A stretch of DNA of 33,405 nt from Bacteroidales bacterium (GCA_022648545.1 JALCMP010000023.1:1-33405); one strand, 5' to 3'; shown: positions 7,289 through 17,560, counted from the first letter of the stretch. The notes: generated from the letters alone by a model not told the origin. A program made the numbers and translations.

Positions 7289-10200
7289 AAGATTTAGGAG
7301 GATGGTCCTTAAACAATAGAAAGTTAATAGATTTTTTGGTCGTTGTGCTGCTCATAGGCGGGGCTTTTGCTTTTCACCAGATGAGCAAATTGGAGGATCC
7401 CGAAATAAAAGTAAAAGATGCTGTAGTTGTTACGGTTTATCCGGGTGCTTCGGCACATCAGGTCGAACTTGAAGTTACAGACCCTCTGGAGAAAAGCATA
7501 CGTTCCATGAAGGATATAAGAGAGGTTACGAGCCGTTCTAACAACGATATGTCCATAATAAAGGTGAAATTATCTACGCTCGTTCATAAGGGTAAGGTGG
7601 ATCAGTGCTGGGACATATTGCGCCACAAGGTCAACGATGCGCAGTCTTCTCTTCCCGATGGAGCGCGACGTTCTTTGGTTATGGATGATTTCGGAGATGT
7701 GTTCGGAATGTTTTATTCCATGACTTTCGACGGGTATTCCTATAAGGAAGCTTCCGAGTATGCAGATTTGGTAAAACAGGAAGCGATGAAGATAAATGGG
7801 GTTTCCAGCGTAACCATTTACGGAAAACAAAATAAATGCATAGATATAAAGTTATATGAAAACCGTCTTGCCAATCTTGGCGTTTCTCCTGCAGAGGTAA
7901 TTAGTACTATAAAAGGACAGAATCAAACCGTTTATTCCGGTTATTTTGAAAGCGGCAATGCCCGTATAAGGGTAGAAGTGGACGATAAATACAAAAATGT
8001 TGAAAATATAGGCAATCTTATATTGCAGGGACATGAAGACGATCAATTGCGATTGCGCGATATTGCGAAAATAACCGAAGGCTATGAGACTCCTGTTGTA
8101 GAGGAATTTAGATATGATAAGAAAGAAGCTCTGGCAATAGCTATTGCTGCGGCCGACGGTACCGATATAACCAAAGTCGGTAAAAGAGTGGAGGAACTTG
8201 TAAGTAATCTGGAAAGCAATCGGTTACCTGCAGGAATAAAACTGCATAAGGTCTTTTTTCAACCCGACAGAGTAAATACCGCACTGAGTTCGTTCATACT
8301 TAATATAGCGGAATCAGTTCTTATTGTCATAGTACTGCTCATGCTTACCATGGGAATACGCAGTGGCATTATTTTGGGTATAAATCTTCTTATAATAATA
8401 ATGGGATCCCTGCTTGTCCTGAGTAGTTACGGTGGAACTCTGCAGAGGGTTTCCCTGGCCTCTTTTGTGCTTGCAATGGGAATGCTGGTGGATAATGCAA
8501 TAGTTATACTTGACGGAATACAGGTTGATCTAAAGCGGGGAATTCCGCGGCGTGAGGCAATGACTGGCATTGGAAAGAAAACGGCTATGCCATTACTTGG
8601 TGCTACGCTTATTGCAATACTTGCATTTTTGCCGATTTTTATGTCACCCGACAATACCGGTGTTTATGTGAAGGACCTGTTCATAGTGCTTGCCGTTTCT
8701 TTGTTGCTTAGCTGGATAATGGCTCTTACTGTAGTTCCTTTACATGCCGACAGGTTAATGAAAGTAAAGGACAGGAAAAAAGAAAGCCTCGACGAGCAAT
8801 TCAACAGTAAATATTACAAATGGCTTAGAACAGCTCTTTCTTGGATATTAAATCACCGTCTTACATCCGTGGTGGTTTGCGTAGCAATGGTATTGGCAAG
8901 TTTGTTATGTTTTCGTTATGTAAAGCAGGGCTTTTTCCCGGATATGGATTATGACCAGCTGTATATAGAATATAAATTACCGGAAGGATATAATTCCACC
9001 CGTGAAAAAGCGGATCTTGGAGAAATAGAGGATTATCTGCTTTCACGCAAGGATGTAACCCATGTTTCCACTTCAATAGGCGCAACTCCGTTCCGTTATT
9101 GCCTCGTAAGGGGTATGGGTAATTCCTCTTTATCATATGGCGAACTTATAGTGGATTATACCTCACCGAAAGCTCTTGTCACATCAATGGAAGAAATACA
9201 GAATTATCTGACCGCTAATTTTCCCGATGCTTCCGTACGGTTGAGACGCTATAATCTTATGGATGCGGATTACCCTATTGAAGTTGAGTTCAGCGGACCT
9301 GATCCTGCAATTTTAAGGAAATTGACGAAACAGGCGGAAAATATTATGAGTGCCAGTCCCGATCTTTATCTTATAACCAACGACTGGAGACCAAAAGTTC
9401 CCGTGCTTAAGGTAAAATATAATCAGCCTATAGCAAGGAATCTGGGATTGAGCCGTCAGGATGTGGGATTATCGCTGCTTGCTGCCGACGATGGATTTCA
9501 GGTAGGAACTTTTTATGATGGCATAAGAAACGAGGCAATTAATATCAAGTGTGTGGATATGAACGGCAAACCATTGAAGTCTCTGAATAATACGCCTGTA
9601 TTTACCATGTTGCCTTCATTGCGCGATATTGATAAAAATACCATAAACGAGCTCATTACCGGAACAACTTCAACTGAAGACGTTCTTGCTTCTTCTCTTC
9701 AGACGATCCCTTTAAGCCAGGCGACCGACGGGATAGATGTGAAATGGGAGAATCCTTGGGTCTTAAGACGAAACGGCGAGAGAGCCATGAAGGCACAATG
9801 TTCCGTAAGATCCGGCACAGGTGTTGAGAATGCCAGAGAGGCAATAGCGGATAAAATAGAAAACATCAAATTGCCTGAAGGATATAGCATGCGATGGGCG
9901 GGAGAAAGAAGTCTGAGCGTTGATTCAACATATTACCTGTTTATATATTATCCTCTTTCGGTAGTTATTATGATAGCCATACTAATAATGTTGTTTAAGG
10001 ATTATAAGAAGCCTTTGATTCTACTGCTTTGCCTGCCGTTACTTAGTATTGGTCTGGTTTTTGGAATTTTAATTTCCGGCAAAACCTTCGGATTCGTTGC
10101 CGTAGTTGGTACTCTGGGACTTGTGGGAATGCTTATTAAGAGCGGTATAGTGCTTATGGATGAAATTTCATTCCAGATCTTGTCCGGAGTAGAACCATAC

Positions 10201-10437
10201 CAGGCTTTGCTCAATAGTGCTTCCGTCCGTTTCAGACCGGTTATGCTTGCTTCTCTTACTACTGTCCTTGGTATGGTTCCACTACTCGATGATTCGTTAT
10301 TCGGACCGGCCGCGGTAGTAATAATAGGCGGATTGCTTGTAAGTACTCTTATTATCCTGTTGTTGATTCCGCTGCTTTATTCCGTTTTTTTTGGAATCAA
10401 AACCAAAACAAATAAATTAAATGAAAGAAATGATTAA
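7285..10437 (+). CDS. RND-family efflux pump, inner-membrane subunit
   Basis: 1050 residues, the full length of AcrB-type pumps. It shows two repeats of a membrane helix, a large periplasmic loop and a membrane bundle of six helices. The proton-relay helix contains GMLVDNAIVILDG at about 397-410, with one acidic residue where AcrB has two. The partner helix contains LVGMLIKSGIVLMDEI at about 945-960, with the lysine that pairs with it. It exports drugs or other amphipathic compounds using the proton gradient. The gene overlaps its adaptor by 4 bases and the TolC-like gene by 17 bases. The single aspartate and GIVLMDE form are common in the HAE1/HAE2-like pumps of Bacteroidota, so it should be functional. 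Confidence 0.93.
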   Translation: MKDLGGWSLNNRKLIDFLVVVLLIGGAFAFHQMSKLEDPEIKVKDAVVVTVYPGASAHQVELEVTDPLEKSIRSMKDIREVTSRSNNDMSIIKVKLSTLVHKGKVDQCWDILRHKVNDAQSSLPDGARRSLVMDDFGDVFGMFYSMTFDGYSYKEASEYADLVKQEAMKINGVSSVTIYGKQNKCIDIKLYENRLANLGVSPAEVISTIKGQNQTVYSGYFESGNARIRVEVDDKYKNVENIGNLILQGHEDDQLRLRDIAKITEGYETPVVEEFRYDKKEALAIAIAAADGTDITKVGKRVEELVSNLESNRLPAGIKLHKVFFQPDRVNTALSSFILNIAESVLIVIVLLMLTMGIRSGIILGINLLIIIMGSLLVLSSYGGTLQRVSLASFVLAMGMLVDNAIVILDGIQVDLKRGIPRREAMTGIGKKTAMPLLGATLIAILAFLPIFMSPDNTGVYVKDLFIVLAVSLLLSWIMALTVVPLHADRLMKVKDRKKESLDEQFNSKYYKWLRTALSWILNHRLTSVVVCVAMVLASLLCFRYVKQGFFPDMDYDQLYIEYKLPEGYNSTREKADLGEIEDYLLSRKDVTHVSTSIGATPFRYCLVRGMGNSSLSYGELIVDYTSPKALVTSMEEIQNYLTANFPDASVRLRRYNLMDADYPIEVEFSGPDPAILRKLTKQAENIMSASPDLYLITNDWRPKVPVLKVKYNQPIARNLGLSRQDVGLSLLAADDGFQVGTFYDGIRNEAINIKCVDMNGKPLKSLNNTPVFTMLPSLRDIDKNTINELITGTTSTEDVLASSLQTIPLSQATDGIDVKWENPWVLRRNGERAMKAQCSVRSGTGVENAREAIADKIENIKLPEGYSMRWAGERSLSVDSTYYLFIYYPLSVVIMIAILIMLFKDYKKPLILLLCLPLLSIGLVFGILISGKTFGFVAVVGTLGLVGMLIKSGIVLMDEISFQILSGVEPYQALLNSASVRFRPVMLASLTTVLGMVPLLDDSLFGPAAVVIIGGLLVSTLIILLLIPLLYSVFFGIKTKTNKLNERND

Positions 10438-11734
10438 AAAATACCTGATTGTTATATTATTTATAGTTTGTTTTTTTGTCCCTGTTTCATTTTTCGGACA
10501 ACAACTTACTTTGAAACAATGTGTTCGGATGGCTCTTGAAAAGAACAAAAATATATCAATTGCCGAAAAGCAGGAACAAAAGGCTGATCTGATGGTCAGA
10601 GTTGCCGGAACCAATTATCTTCCGAAATTTTCCGCAAACGGTATGGGGCTGTATGGTAATAACGATATGGATTTTGCATTGAATATTACCGGACTTCCTA
10701 AGCCCATAGGTTTGAAGTTTGATGCCGATAATATCTATGAGGCCGGAGTTGGTGTGAGACAACCCCTGTATATGGGAGGAAAGGTAAATTCTGCCTACAA
10801 AATGGCTACCATAGGTAGAGATATTTCACGCCTGAATAAAAAGCTCACGGCCGATCAAGTTACTGTTGAGGTCTACAAAGCTTACTGGAACGCAGTTAAG
10901 GCGAGCGAAATGCAAAAGTCGGCCGAGCAGTATCGGAAAACAGTGGTGGAGTTTTTTAGGAATATGAATAATGCCTTTAATGCGGGGATGAAGCCCAGAA
11001 ATGATCTTATGAAGGTGCAGGTACGGCTGAATGACGCAAATCTGAAGCTGCAAAGAGCAAAGGATGCCGTCAGACTTTCCAGAATGTACTTGTGCAATGT
11101 GATAGGACTTCCTCTGCGAAGTAATATTGATTTGTCCGATTCTTTTGAAAGCGGAGATTTTCTGATGGACCGGAATGTCGGAATTACTGCCCGTCCGGAG
11201 TATTTGATGCTCAACAAGCAGGTTGATATAAAAAAATATGAGAAACGTTACGTTGCGAGCGATTTTCTTCCCCAGGTGGGTATTGCCGGATCGTATAATT
11301 ATATGCATGGTATTAAGTTCAATAATGCTGGCTATTTGTTAAACGGGACTAATTATGAAGTGTTGCTCTCCGTTAAGATTCCGATATTTAACTGGGGGGA
11401 AGGTGCTAAGAAAGTAAAGGCTGCCGAACGCGACATGGATATTTCACGTCTGAGCAGGGACGATGCTTATGATAAGATGACTCTGGAATTGCAGAACAGA
11501 ATAGACGGATATGACGAGGCTTTGTTAGAAGTTAAAATGACGCGTCATGCCCTCAAACAGAGCGAGGAAAACCTGAGGATGAGCCGCAACAACTATGATG
11601 TTGGAATGGAAACACTGTCCGATTACCTGCAGGCCCAGAGCATATGGCAAAATGCAAAGGCCGAATATATATCAGCCCGGACGAACCTCGAAATAAGCAA
11701 GGTAGAGTATCTTAAGGCTGCCGGCAAACTTTAG
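10421..11734 (+). CDS. TolC-family outer-membrane efflux channel
   Basis: 437 residues with a Sec signal peptide (about 1-27, ending SFFGQ) followed by LTLKQCVRMALEKNKNI, the usual beginning of an outer-membrane efflux protein. Two structural repeats are visible. Each has long amphipathic helices (about 140-225 and 325-430) and beta segments, for example DNIYEAGVGVRQPLYMGGKV, that form the barrel. The LSDYLQAQSIWQNAKAEYI segment near the end is a family hallmark. It forms the outer-membrane tunnel of the tripartite pump encoded by the two preceding genes and overlaps the pump gene by 17 bases. Confidence 0.93.
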   Translation: MKEMIKKYLIVILFIVCFFVPVSFFGQQLTLKQCVRMALEKNKNISIAEKQEQKADLMVRVAGTNYLPKFSANGMGLYGNNDMDFALNITGLPKPIGLKFDADNIYEAGVGVRQPLYMGGKVNSAYKMATIGRDISRLNKKLTADQVTVEVYKAYWNAVKASEMQKSAEQYRKTVVEFFRNMNNAFNAGMKPRNDLMKVQVRLNDANLKLQRAKDAVRLSRMYLCNVIGLPLRSNIDLSDSFESGDFLMDRNVGITARPEYLMLNKQVDIKKYEKRYVASDFLPQVGIAGSYNYMHGIKFNNAGYLLNGTNYEVLLSVKIPIFNWGEGAKKVKAAERDMDISRLSRDDAYDKMTLELQNRIDGYDEALLEVKMTRHALKQSEENLRMSRNNYDVGMETLSDYLQAQSIWQNAKAEYISARTNLEISKVEYLKAAGKL

Positions 11735-11745
11735 CAGGAACCTTC

Positions 11746-11937
11746 TTATTCGGACGACTTATCCTGATGACCTTTCGCCCGGATGTTCAGGAATACCGTA
11801 GTGAATAAAAACAGCAACATAAGTATGCCGGTAAGGCGGACCGTCCAATCCGGGACGTCGAATACGAATCGCAATAGAAGGAAGGTTATTACACACGCAA
11901 TTAGAAGAATATTGCTGATTATTATAAGTTTTTTCAT
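11746..11937 (-). CDS. Small two-helix membrane protein, unknown function
   Basis: 63 residues: MKKLIIISNILLIACVITFLL leads into one membrane helix, and a second helix (LTGILMLLFLFTTVFLNI) precedes a charged tail (RAKGHQDKSSE). The two-helix hairpin with a charged tail, and the fit in the gap between the convergent TolC gene and the divergent esterase gene, suggest it is real. The opposite-strand frame of similar length looks like a shadow. No function can be assigned; small inner-membrane proteins of this type are common and mostly uncharacterised. Confidence 0.55.
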   Translation of the reverse strand: MKKLIIISNILLIACVITFLLLRFVFDVPDWTVRLTGILMLLFLFTTVFLNIRAKGHQDKSSE

Positions 11938-11964
11938 AATCTTTGTACTTCAGTTGATAAAGAT

Positions 11965-12750
11965 ATGAAAATGGAGGAGATCAGAAAAATAATTTTTTTT
12001 AGTGATGTTTTAGGAAAGGAAATGGGACTTGCGGCGTTTTTGCCGTCGGGGCATGAAAGTATGGGGCCTCTTCCAGTTCTTTATTTTTTGCACGGGAGGA
12101 ATGGTGACGAGACTCTTATTTATGATTCCGAAATAGCATCGGCGGCCGAGGAAATGATTAGCGAAGGAGATATAAATCCTATGATTATTGTTTGTCCGCG
12201 GATAGACAATAGCCGTGGTGTTAATTCGTCGGATATTTATGGCGAGGTTCCCGATCCGTACGGCCGTATTATTAATGTTGGAAGATATGAAGACTATTTT
12301 ATACAGGAGGTCGTTCCGTTAGTGGATAGTATGTTTAATACCATAAATGAACGTACAGGTAGGTATGTAGGAGGTGCTTCTGCCGGAGGATATGCTGCTC
12401 TGCATTATGCATTTAGGCACGGCGATTTGTTTGTTAAGTCCGGAGGACATATGCCTGCTGTAGAATTGAAGCTCGAAGATGAAGACAAAGCTTATTTCCC
12501 TAAAATGGAAAGTTGGCGTAAATACGATCCGGTATCAATTGCCGGTAATAGTAGCATACCAACGGATATGAAAGTTTATCTTGACGCGGGATCAGATGAC
12601 GAGGGCCGTTTCTACGAAGGCTGTGCTGCACTATATAAAGTTCTTAGAAATAAAGGGATAGAAGTCTCGAATCATATTTTTCCGGGACATCATAATATAA
12701 ATTATATAAAATCCAACATTAGAAAATATTTGGCTTTTTATGGAGAGTAA
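11965..12750 (+). CDS. Alpha/beta-hydrolase, putative esterase (esterase D-like)
   Basis: 261 residues. The oxyanion-hole region is YFLHGRNGDET (residues 40-50). The nucleophile elbow GxSxG is G-A-S139-A-G in VGGASAGGYAAL. A late aspartate (GSDDEG, about 211-212) and a histidine (FPGHHNINY, about 242) complete the triad. The overall plan matches the putative-esterase family (esterase D, antigen 85, IroE-like). There is no signal peptide, so it is cytoplasmic. Natural substrates could be acyl esters, formylglutathione-like thioesters or siderophore esters; sequence does not decide. The next gene starts inside its last codons (11-base overlap), so the two are co-translated. Confidence 0.82.
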   Translation: MKMEEIRKIIFFSDVLGKEMGLAAFLPSGHESMGPLPVLYFLHGRNGDETLIYDSEIASAAEEMISEGDINPMIIVCPRIDNSRGVNSSDIYGEVPDPYGRIINVGRYEDYFIQEVVPLVDSMFNTINERTGRYVGGASAGGYAALHYAFRHGDLFVKSGGHMPAVELKLEDEDKAYFPKMESWRKYDPVSIAGNSSIPTDMKVYLDAGSDDEGRFYEGCAALYKVLRNKGIEVSNHIFPGHHNINYIKSNIRKYLAFYGE

Positions 12751-13816
12751 ATCATCAGCTGCGGAGATTATATTCCTTATTCTTATCTGTCTGTTTTGCG
12801 GATTTCTGGCGGAAATACCTTTCTTTTTCAAAGGGGGAGACGCCTACATTTTCTATGTTGTAAATGCCGTTCCTATAATAGTACTCGGACTGTCGGGTTA
12901 CAGAATATTGACGCAAGGGAAGAAGAATATAAGAAAAATTATTGTTGCCTCTTTTGTTTTTGCCGGATGTGTATTATATGTAAATCTTCTTCCGTTTAAG
13001 GACGACGGGGGACCTTTTGATCTTGCTTTTATTCATATGCCGCTTCTGTTGTGGTTTTTCTACGGTATGATATTTTCCGGTTTCGACTGGCGCAACAAGG
13101 CTAAAAGGGTAGAGTTCGTAAGATATAATGGTGATCTTGCAGTACTTACGGCTATAATTCTGTTTTCAGGAATAATACTTACCACTGTGACGTTAGGTCT
13201 GTTTTCGGTTGCAGGCATAAGAATAGAAACTTTTTATATGCATTATGTAGTTCCGTTGGGAATTGTTTCGTCGCCAATAGTATCGTCATTCATAATAAGG
13301 CGTCACAATGATATAACAGGGAAGATATCTACCATAATAGCTAACATATTCAGTCCGCTGGTATTGATTACGCTGATAATTTATCTTGCCGGCCTGTCGG
13401 TTTCAGTAGAAAGTCCTTTTCAAAACAGGGATTTTCTTTTGATGTTTAATATAATGCTGCTCGGCGTTATGGCCATAATTTTCTTTTCCGCGTTTGAAAT
13501 GCCCTCTGTTAGAAAATATAAATTCGGAGAAGTCTTTCTTCTTATACTATCGGTAATTACGCTTGCCGTAGATGCAGTGGCCCTTATTGCTATAACCGGG
13601 AGATTGGCAAAATATGGATTGTCCGCCAACAGGATAGCCGTCTTGGGTGCCAATGTAACCATATTTGTAAATCTCATTTTGATAGCCGTGGATTTGTTCA
13701 GGGCGGTTTTCATGAAAAAGGATATATCATCGGTAAAATCAACCATAGCAAATTATTTCCCCGTATATTTGATTTGGCTGCTTTTTGCTACATTCGCACT
13801 TCCGTTCCTGTTCTGA
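12740..13816 (+). CDS. DUF4153-family polytopic membrane protein
   Basis: 358 residues with about ten hydrophobic helices and short charged loops. The C-terminal segment YGLSANRIAVLGANVTIFVN is the most recognisable part of the DUF4153 family, whose members are large inner-membrane proteins of unknown role. The start overlaps the esterase stop by 11 bases. There is no enzymatic motif. Operon partners (esterase upstream, GPP34-domain protein 39 bases downstream) hint at envelope or lipid-related work, but that is only context. Confidence 0.78.
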   Translation: MESKSSAAEIIFLILICLFCGFLAEIPFFFKGGDAYIFYVVNAVPIIVLGLSGYRILTQGKKNIRKIIVASFVFAGCVLYVNLLPFKDDGGPFDLAFIHMPLLLWFFYGMIFSGFDWRNKAKRVEFVRYNGDLAVLTAIILFSGIILTTVTLGLFSVAGIRIETFYMHYVVPLGIVSSPIVSSFIIRRHNDITGKISTIIANIFSPLVLITLIIYLAGLSVSVESPFQNRDFLLMFNIMLLGVMAIIFFSAFEMPSVRKYKFGEVFLLILSVITLAVDAVALIAITGRLAKYGLSANRIAVLGANVTIFVNLILIAVDLFRAVFMKKDISSVKSTIANYFPVYLIWLLFATFALPFLF

Positions 13817-13855
13817 TAAATATTATAGTATTTTTATATAAACTTCTTTTGAAAA

Positions 13856-14503
13856 ATGTTGTCCTGTACATCCGATAAGTTTTTTCTTTTGATCCAGCAT
13901 CCGTACAAATCTCGTTTCGTCGTTTCGGAACACATAAAGGATGCCGGAATGACAGGTGCGGTTTTGCTTGATCTTGTCCGTCACGGAAATATCGAAATAA
14001 TAAACGGCCATCTTATTGCGAAATCCATGGTGACAGATCTGCCTCCTGTACACAGGATGGTGCTTAGTAAAATATACAGTGCTCCTAAACCAAGGAAAAT
14101 ACGGAAATGGATATTATGGTTTGCAAGGCATCATAGGAAGATGCAGGAGGTTATATTGTACGGACTTCAGGACAAAGGCCTGATAACCGTTGTTAAGAAG
14201 AATTTTCTTGGTTTCGGATACCTTAGAGGCCGGCTTGCCGATAACGGAGCCAGGGAATCTCTGATTTCCGATATACATGCCTGCATTCTTTCAGATACGG
14301 AACTGGAGGGGGAACAATCTCTTATTCTTGCTCTTATAAACGTCTGTAAAATTCACAAAATAATATGTTCCAACAAGAAGGAACGCAAAGCCTGCAAAAA
14401 GAAACTTGAAGTAATCATGAAATCCGATCTCATATGCAGGGCGCTCCGCAAGGCAATAGATGAAATACACATAGCACTTATAGGGGCGATAACTGTTTCC
14501 TGA
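13856..14503 (+). CDS. GPP34 (GOLPH3-like) domain protein
   Basis: 215 residues, predicted all-helical and cytoplasmic. The N-terminal MTGAVLLDLVRHGNIEIING is the characteristic opening helix of the GPP34 family (a family that includes yeast Vps74 and human GOLPH3, which bind phosphoinositides). A later GLITVVKKNFLGFGYLRGR segment corresponds to the family's beta-hairpin region. Bacterial members are common in Bacteroidota and Actinobacteria and are of unknown function. It lies directly after the DUF4153 gene in the same direction and converges on the CstA gene 11 bases away. Confidence 0.8.
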   Translation: MLSCTSDKFFLLIQHPYKSRFVVSEHIKDAGMTGAVLLDLVRHGNIEIINGHLIAKSMVTDLPPVHRMVLSKIYSAPKPRKIRKWILWFARHHRKMQEVILYGLQDKGLITVVKKNFLGFGYLRGRLADNGARESLISDIHACILSDTELEGEQSLILALINVCKIHKIICSNKKERKACKKKLEVIMKSDLICRALRKAIDEIHIALIGAITVS

Positions 14504-14514
14504 ATCGGTTTGTA

Positions 14515-15963
14515 TTAATCGTTAACAGGGGAGGAGATATTTCTTTTCTTTAAACAAAATATTGCAAGCAGCGCAAGGGATGCTGCTGTTCCTGTTATAT
14601 AGCCTAGCGTGTGATTCATGCTTAATCCTCCTGCATTGTACGGAGCTACGAAGAAATAGCTTATGCATACGAATGTAAGGAATGTGGCAGGAATCGACAT
14701 TATCCAGTGAGGTTTGCCCTTTATCTTAAAATATGCCGAGATGGTCCATAAGGTTACAGCTGCAAGAACCTGGTTGCTGATGCCTACGTATTTCCATATC
14801 GTAGAAAAGTCAAAAGTGCAGAGAATATAGGCAAGAAAGAATAAAGGAATGGAAATTATCAATCTGTTTTTTACGGTTTTCTGATTGAATTTAAGTCCGT
14901 CCGCTATTATGAGTCTGAGACTTCTGAAGGCGGTATCTCCTGTTGTTATGGGGCAAAAGATGACGCCGAGTATGGCTATTATGCCTCCGGTTATTCCCAG
15001 CCATGATTTGCAGATTTTGTTTACTATTATGGCCGGGGACATGCCCTGTGCCGCTGCTGCATTCAATCCGTCCGGTCCTCCGAAATATGCCATTGCCGCC
15101 GTAGCCCAGATAAGGGCAACTATGCCTTCGCTTATCATGGCTCCGTAGAATACAGGTCTGCCGTATTTTTCGTCCGCCATGCATCTGGCCATAAGAGGAG
15201 ATTGTGTTGCATGGAACCCAGATATGGCTCCGCAGGATATAACAATGAACAGCATTGGAATAAGAAGATTTTTGCCGGGACAGGTATGGAAGTTATGAAA
15301 AGAATCCGTCGTTAGGTTTATGAGTTTTATGCTGCCTCCGGTTCCTTTTATAAGCAGGGCCGCTCCTATGGCTACAGCCATGAACAGAAGTACGGCTCCG
15401 AGAATGGGATAGATCTTTCCTATTATTTTATTGATAGGCAGCAGTGTGGCTATGAGATAATATGAGAAAATTATGTATAGCCATATATTTTTGTTCCAGT
15501 TCGTAAGGGATGCAAGCAGATCGGAAGGCCCGGTTACGAAAGATGCTCCTACTGCAAGCAGGAGCAGTCCTGTGAAAACTATCATGAAAATCTTGATTTT
15601 CCCTCCCAGATATTTCCCTACGATTTCCGGGAGGCTCGTGCCGTCGTTTCTTAATGAAAGCATCCCGGCGAAGTAGTCGTGCGCCGCTCCCATAAAGATG
15701 CATCCTGCAACTATCCATATATATGCAACCGGACCGTATGCTGCTCCGAGTATTGCTCCGAAGATAGGCCCGAGTCCTGCGATATTGAGGAATTGTATGA
15801 TATACATCTTCCACGGCTTAATCTCATTATAATCTACACCGTCGGCCAGCCTTTTAACCGGCGTGGCTATTTTTGAAGACGCTCCGAAGAATTTAGATAC
15901 GAATTTGCCATAGAAAATATATCCCAGGACAAGGAGCAGTACTGAGCTTGTGAATGTGATCAT
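14515..15963 (-). CDS. cstA: CstA-family carbon-starvation transporter
   Basis: 482 residues, about 13 membrane helices, the short form of the CstA family typical of Bacteroidota (the E. coli protein is about 700). Family blocks are visible: GPSDLLASLTNW, GAISGFHATQSPLMARCM and FCPITTGDTAFRSLR. CstA proteins import peptides and/or pyruvate during carbon limitation in enteric bacteria. Its start is 16 bases after the stop of the DUF6850 barrel gene on the same strand, so it looks like the last gene of the peptidase/TonB operon. That placement supports peptide uptake as its role here, but this is inference. Confidence 0.9.
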   Translation of the reverse strand: MITFTSSVLLLVLGYIFYGKFVSKFFGASSKIATPVKRLADGVDYNEIKPWKMYIIQFLNIAGLGPIFGAILGAAYGPVAYIWIVAGCIFMGAAHDYFAGMLSLRNDGTSLPEIVGKYLGGKIKIFMIVFTGLLLLAVGASFVTGPSDLLASLTNWNKNIWLYIIFSYYLIATLLPINKIIGKIYPILGAVLLFMAVAIGAALLIKGTGGSIKLINLTTDSFHNFHTCPGKNLLIPMLFIVISCGAISGFHATQSPLMARCMADEKYGRPVFYGAMISEGIVALIWATAAMAYFGGPDGLNAAAAQGMSPAIIVNKICKSWLGITGGIIAILGVIFCPITTGDTAFRSLRLIIADGLKFNQKTVKNRLIISIPLFFLAYILCTFDFSTIWKYVGISNQVLAAVTLWTISAYFKIKGKPHWIMSIPATFLTFVCISYFFVAPYNAGGLSMNHTLGYITGTAASLALLAIFCLKKRNISSPVND

Positions 15964-15979
15964 TTCAGTATATAGTATA

Positions 15980-17545
15980 TCAGAATATTAGATTTACACC
16001 TATTCCAGTTATGGTTCTGTGCAGTTTGTCCTTATTTGCATAAAGATAGCTAAAGGACCCCGACAGGCCTAGGTTTATATCATCACGGATTTTTATGCCG
16101 TATTTTACATCTATGCCTCCCTGCATGAAATCCGATGTCAGTATTTTTATGTCGTGTGCGTACCAGTCGGTAATCGTGGGAGCATCGGATTTGTTACCGG
16201 TATAGTTGTATTTTCCGGAAATATTATAGTTGTATGAAGCCTTAAGGCTCAAAAGCAAATCCGATTTAGCGAAGCTTATGTTTTTACCTGCCTTAACATT
16301 TAAGAGACAATTGTCATAGTCGAATGTTGAATTCGGAAGATAATATTCATCGTTTTTCGCATACAGACGGGCCGAAGCCGACAAACGCCAGTCGTAGGAA
16401 TCCCTGTTTTTGCGGCATATGAACCTGTCATATGCTATTTCCGCAGTATTTGTTGCATAATTGCTCATTACGGCTTGTGTTGCAACTACCCATTCCCCGC
16501 GGCTCGTGCTCCATACTGATGTGTATTCGGTTCCGTCGGTGTTCTTGTTTATGTATGAAGCGGAAATCTTGTTCAGCGTTCCTCCCTGTCCGAACAGGCA
16601 TTGCAGCGACGAATATATTACATCCATCTTGGTTGAGCCCATTTTTTGAGGCTGGGAAGAACCCTGCCTTACGTTGGTTTTATGTTCTATGAATCCTGCT
16701 TCGGCAAGCATTTTGAAATGTTTTGATCCCTCTGAGACATAGTAATACTGTAATCCTCCTCCGTAGCTGTTGCATTTGTAGTAGAAAGTATTGAGTGAAC
16801 CGTTTCCTCCAATTACGTCGAGCACATAATTTCCCAGTCCCTTTAATACATAAACGTTATGGTAAAGAGAATTGTTGCTGTTCGTCGGATTTGTCCTTTC
16901 GAACGTGTTGGAGTAATACCCGTTTATTCCTATGCTGCTTTTCCCCGACAAAAATACTGCAGATGGCTTTACCGTAATGTTGTATTTGTATGATTCCGCC
17001 CTTGGATCTATTTGTTTTGCGGCTATCTTGTCGGAATATATCAGGTGCATTCCTACGTAAAGCTTATCTGCTACGACAGGAACTGCAGCCTTGAATTCCA
17101 AATCATAGGATTGCTTTTTCCAGTTACTTTTGGATGTATCGGCTACATTGTAAAGGAATCTTTCGTCAAAAGGATTATAAAGCAGCGTGTTGAATTTTGT
17201 TCCGTTTTCCGTTATGTTGTCATAGCCGAATTTACCCCACAAAAACACCTTTCCGGATTTCATCGCTCCCTGGGTCTGAAATCGTATATCGGATAGGCTC
17301 TTGCCCTCCTGTTTCCTTTTGAATGCTCCGTCGGTGTAATAATAATCCAGTCCTACGGTATTGAATTTATTTAGCGGAGCAATTGCAAGTCCGGCGGCAT
17401 TACCTGTGGAAAACCATAACGTTTTTGCGAAATTCTTTTCTACATATGCCATGTTATTGTCCTGGGCTTCCGCCAAAACCGGCAGAAGCATCAACGACAA
17501 CATAAAACATTTGACAAATGCTGATATATATTTCTTATTGTTCAT
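15980..17545 (-). CDS. DUF6850-family outer-membrane beta-barrel protein
   Basis: 521 residues with a signal peptide (about 1-28, cleavage after AEA). The mature part has the strand pattern of an outer-membrane barrel and ends in VNLIF, a C-terminal aromatic residue as used by the assembly machinery. The N-terminal block WFSTGNAAGLAIAPLNKFN with YYYTDGAFKRKQEG identifies the DUF6850 family as I know it. It lies between the DUF4876 lipoprotein gene (15 bases upstream) and cstA. DUF6850, DUF4876 and a TonB-dependent receptor commonly occur together in Bacteroidota, so it probably serves the same surface complex. The exact role is unknown. Confidence 0.82.
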   Translation of the reverse strand: MNNKKYISAFVKCFMLSLMLLPVLAEAQDNNMAYVEKNFAKTLWFSTGNAAGLAIAPLNKFNTVGLDYYYTDGAFKRKQEGKSLSDIRFQTQGAMKSGKVFLWGKFGYDNITENGTKFNTLLYNPFDERFLYNVADTSKSNWKKQSYDLEFKAAVPVVADKLYVGMHLIYSDKIAAKQIDPRAESYKYNITVKPSAVFLSGKSSIGINGYYSNTFERTNPTNSNNSLYHNVYVLKGLGNYVLDVIGGNGSLNTFYYKCNSYGGGLQYYYVSEGSKHFKMLAEAGFIEHKTNVRQGSSQPQKMGSTKMDVIYSSLQCLFGQGGTLNKISASYINKNTDGTEYTSVWSTSRGEWVVATQAVMSNYATNTAEIAYDRFICRKNRDSYDWRLSASARLYAKNDEYYLPNSTFDYDNCLLNVKAGKNISFAKSDLLLSLKASYNYNISGKYNYTGNKSDAPTITDWYAHDIKILTSDFMQGGIDVKYGIKIRDDINLGLSGSFSYLYANKDKLHRTITGIGVNLIF

Positions 17546-17560
17546 AAAATTTTCGAAGTG

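Noticed and set aside
10826-11308. A 160-codon minus-strand frame within the TolC-like gene
   Set aside because: It is fully antisense to a conserved gene, has no family features, and overlaps a second antisense frame, so it is a shadow.
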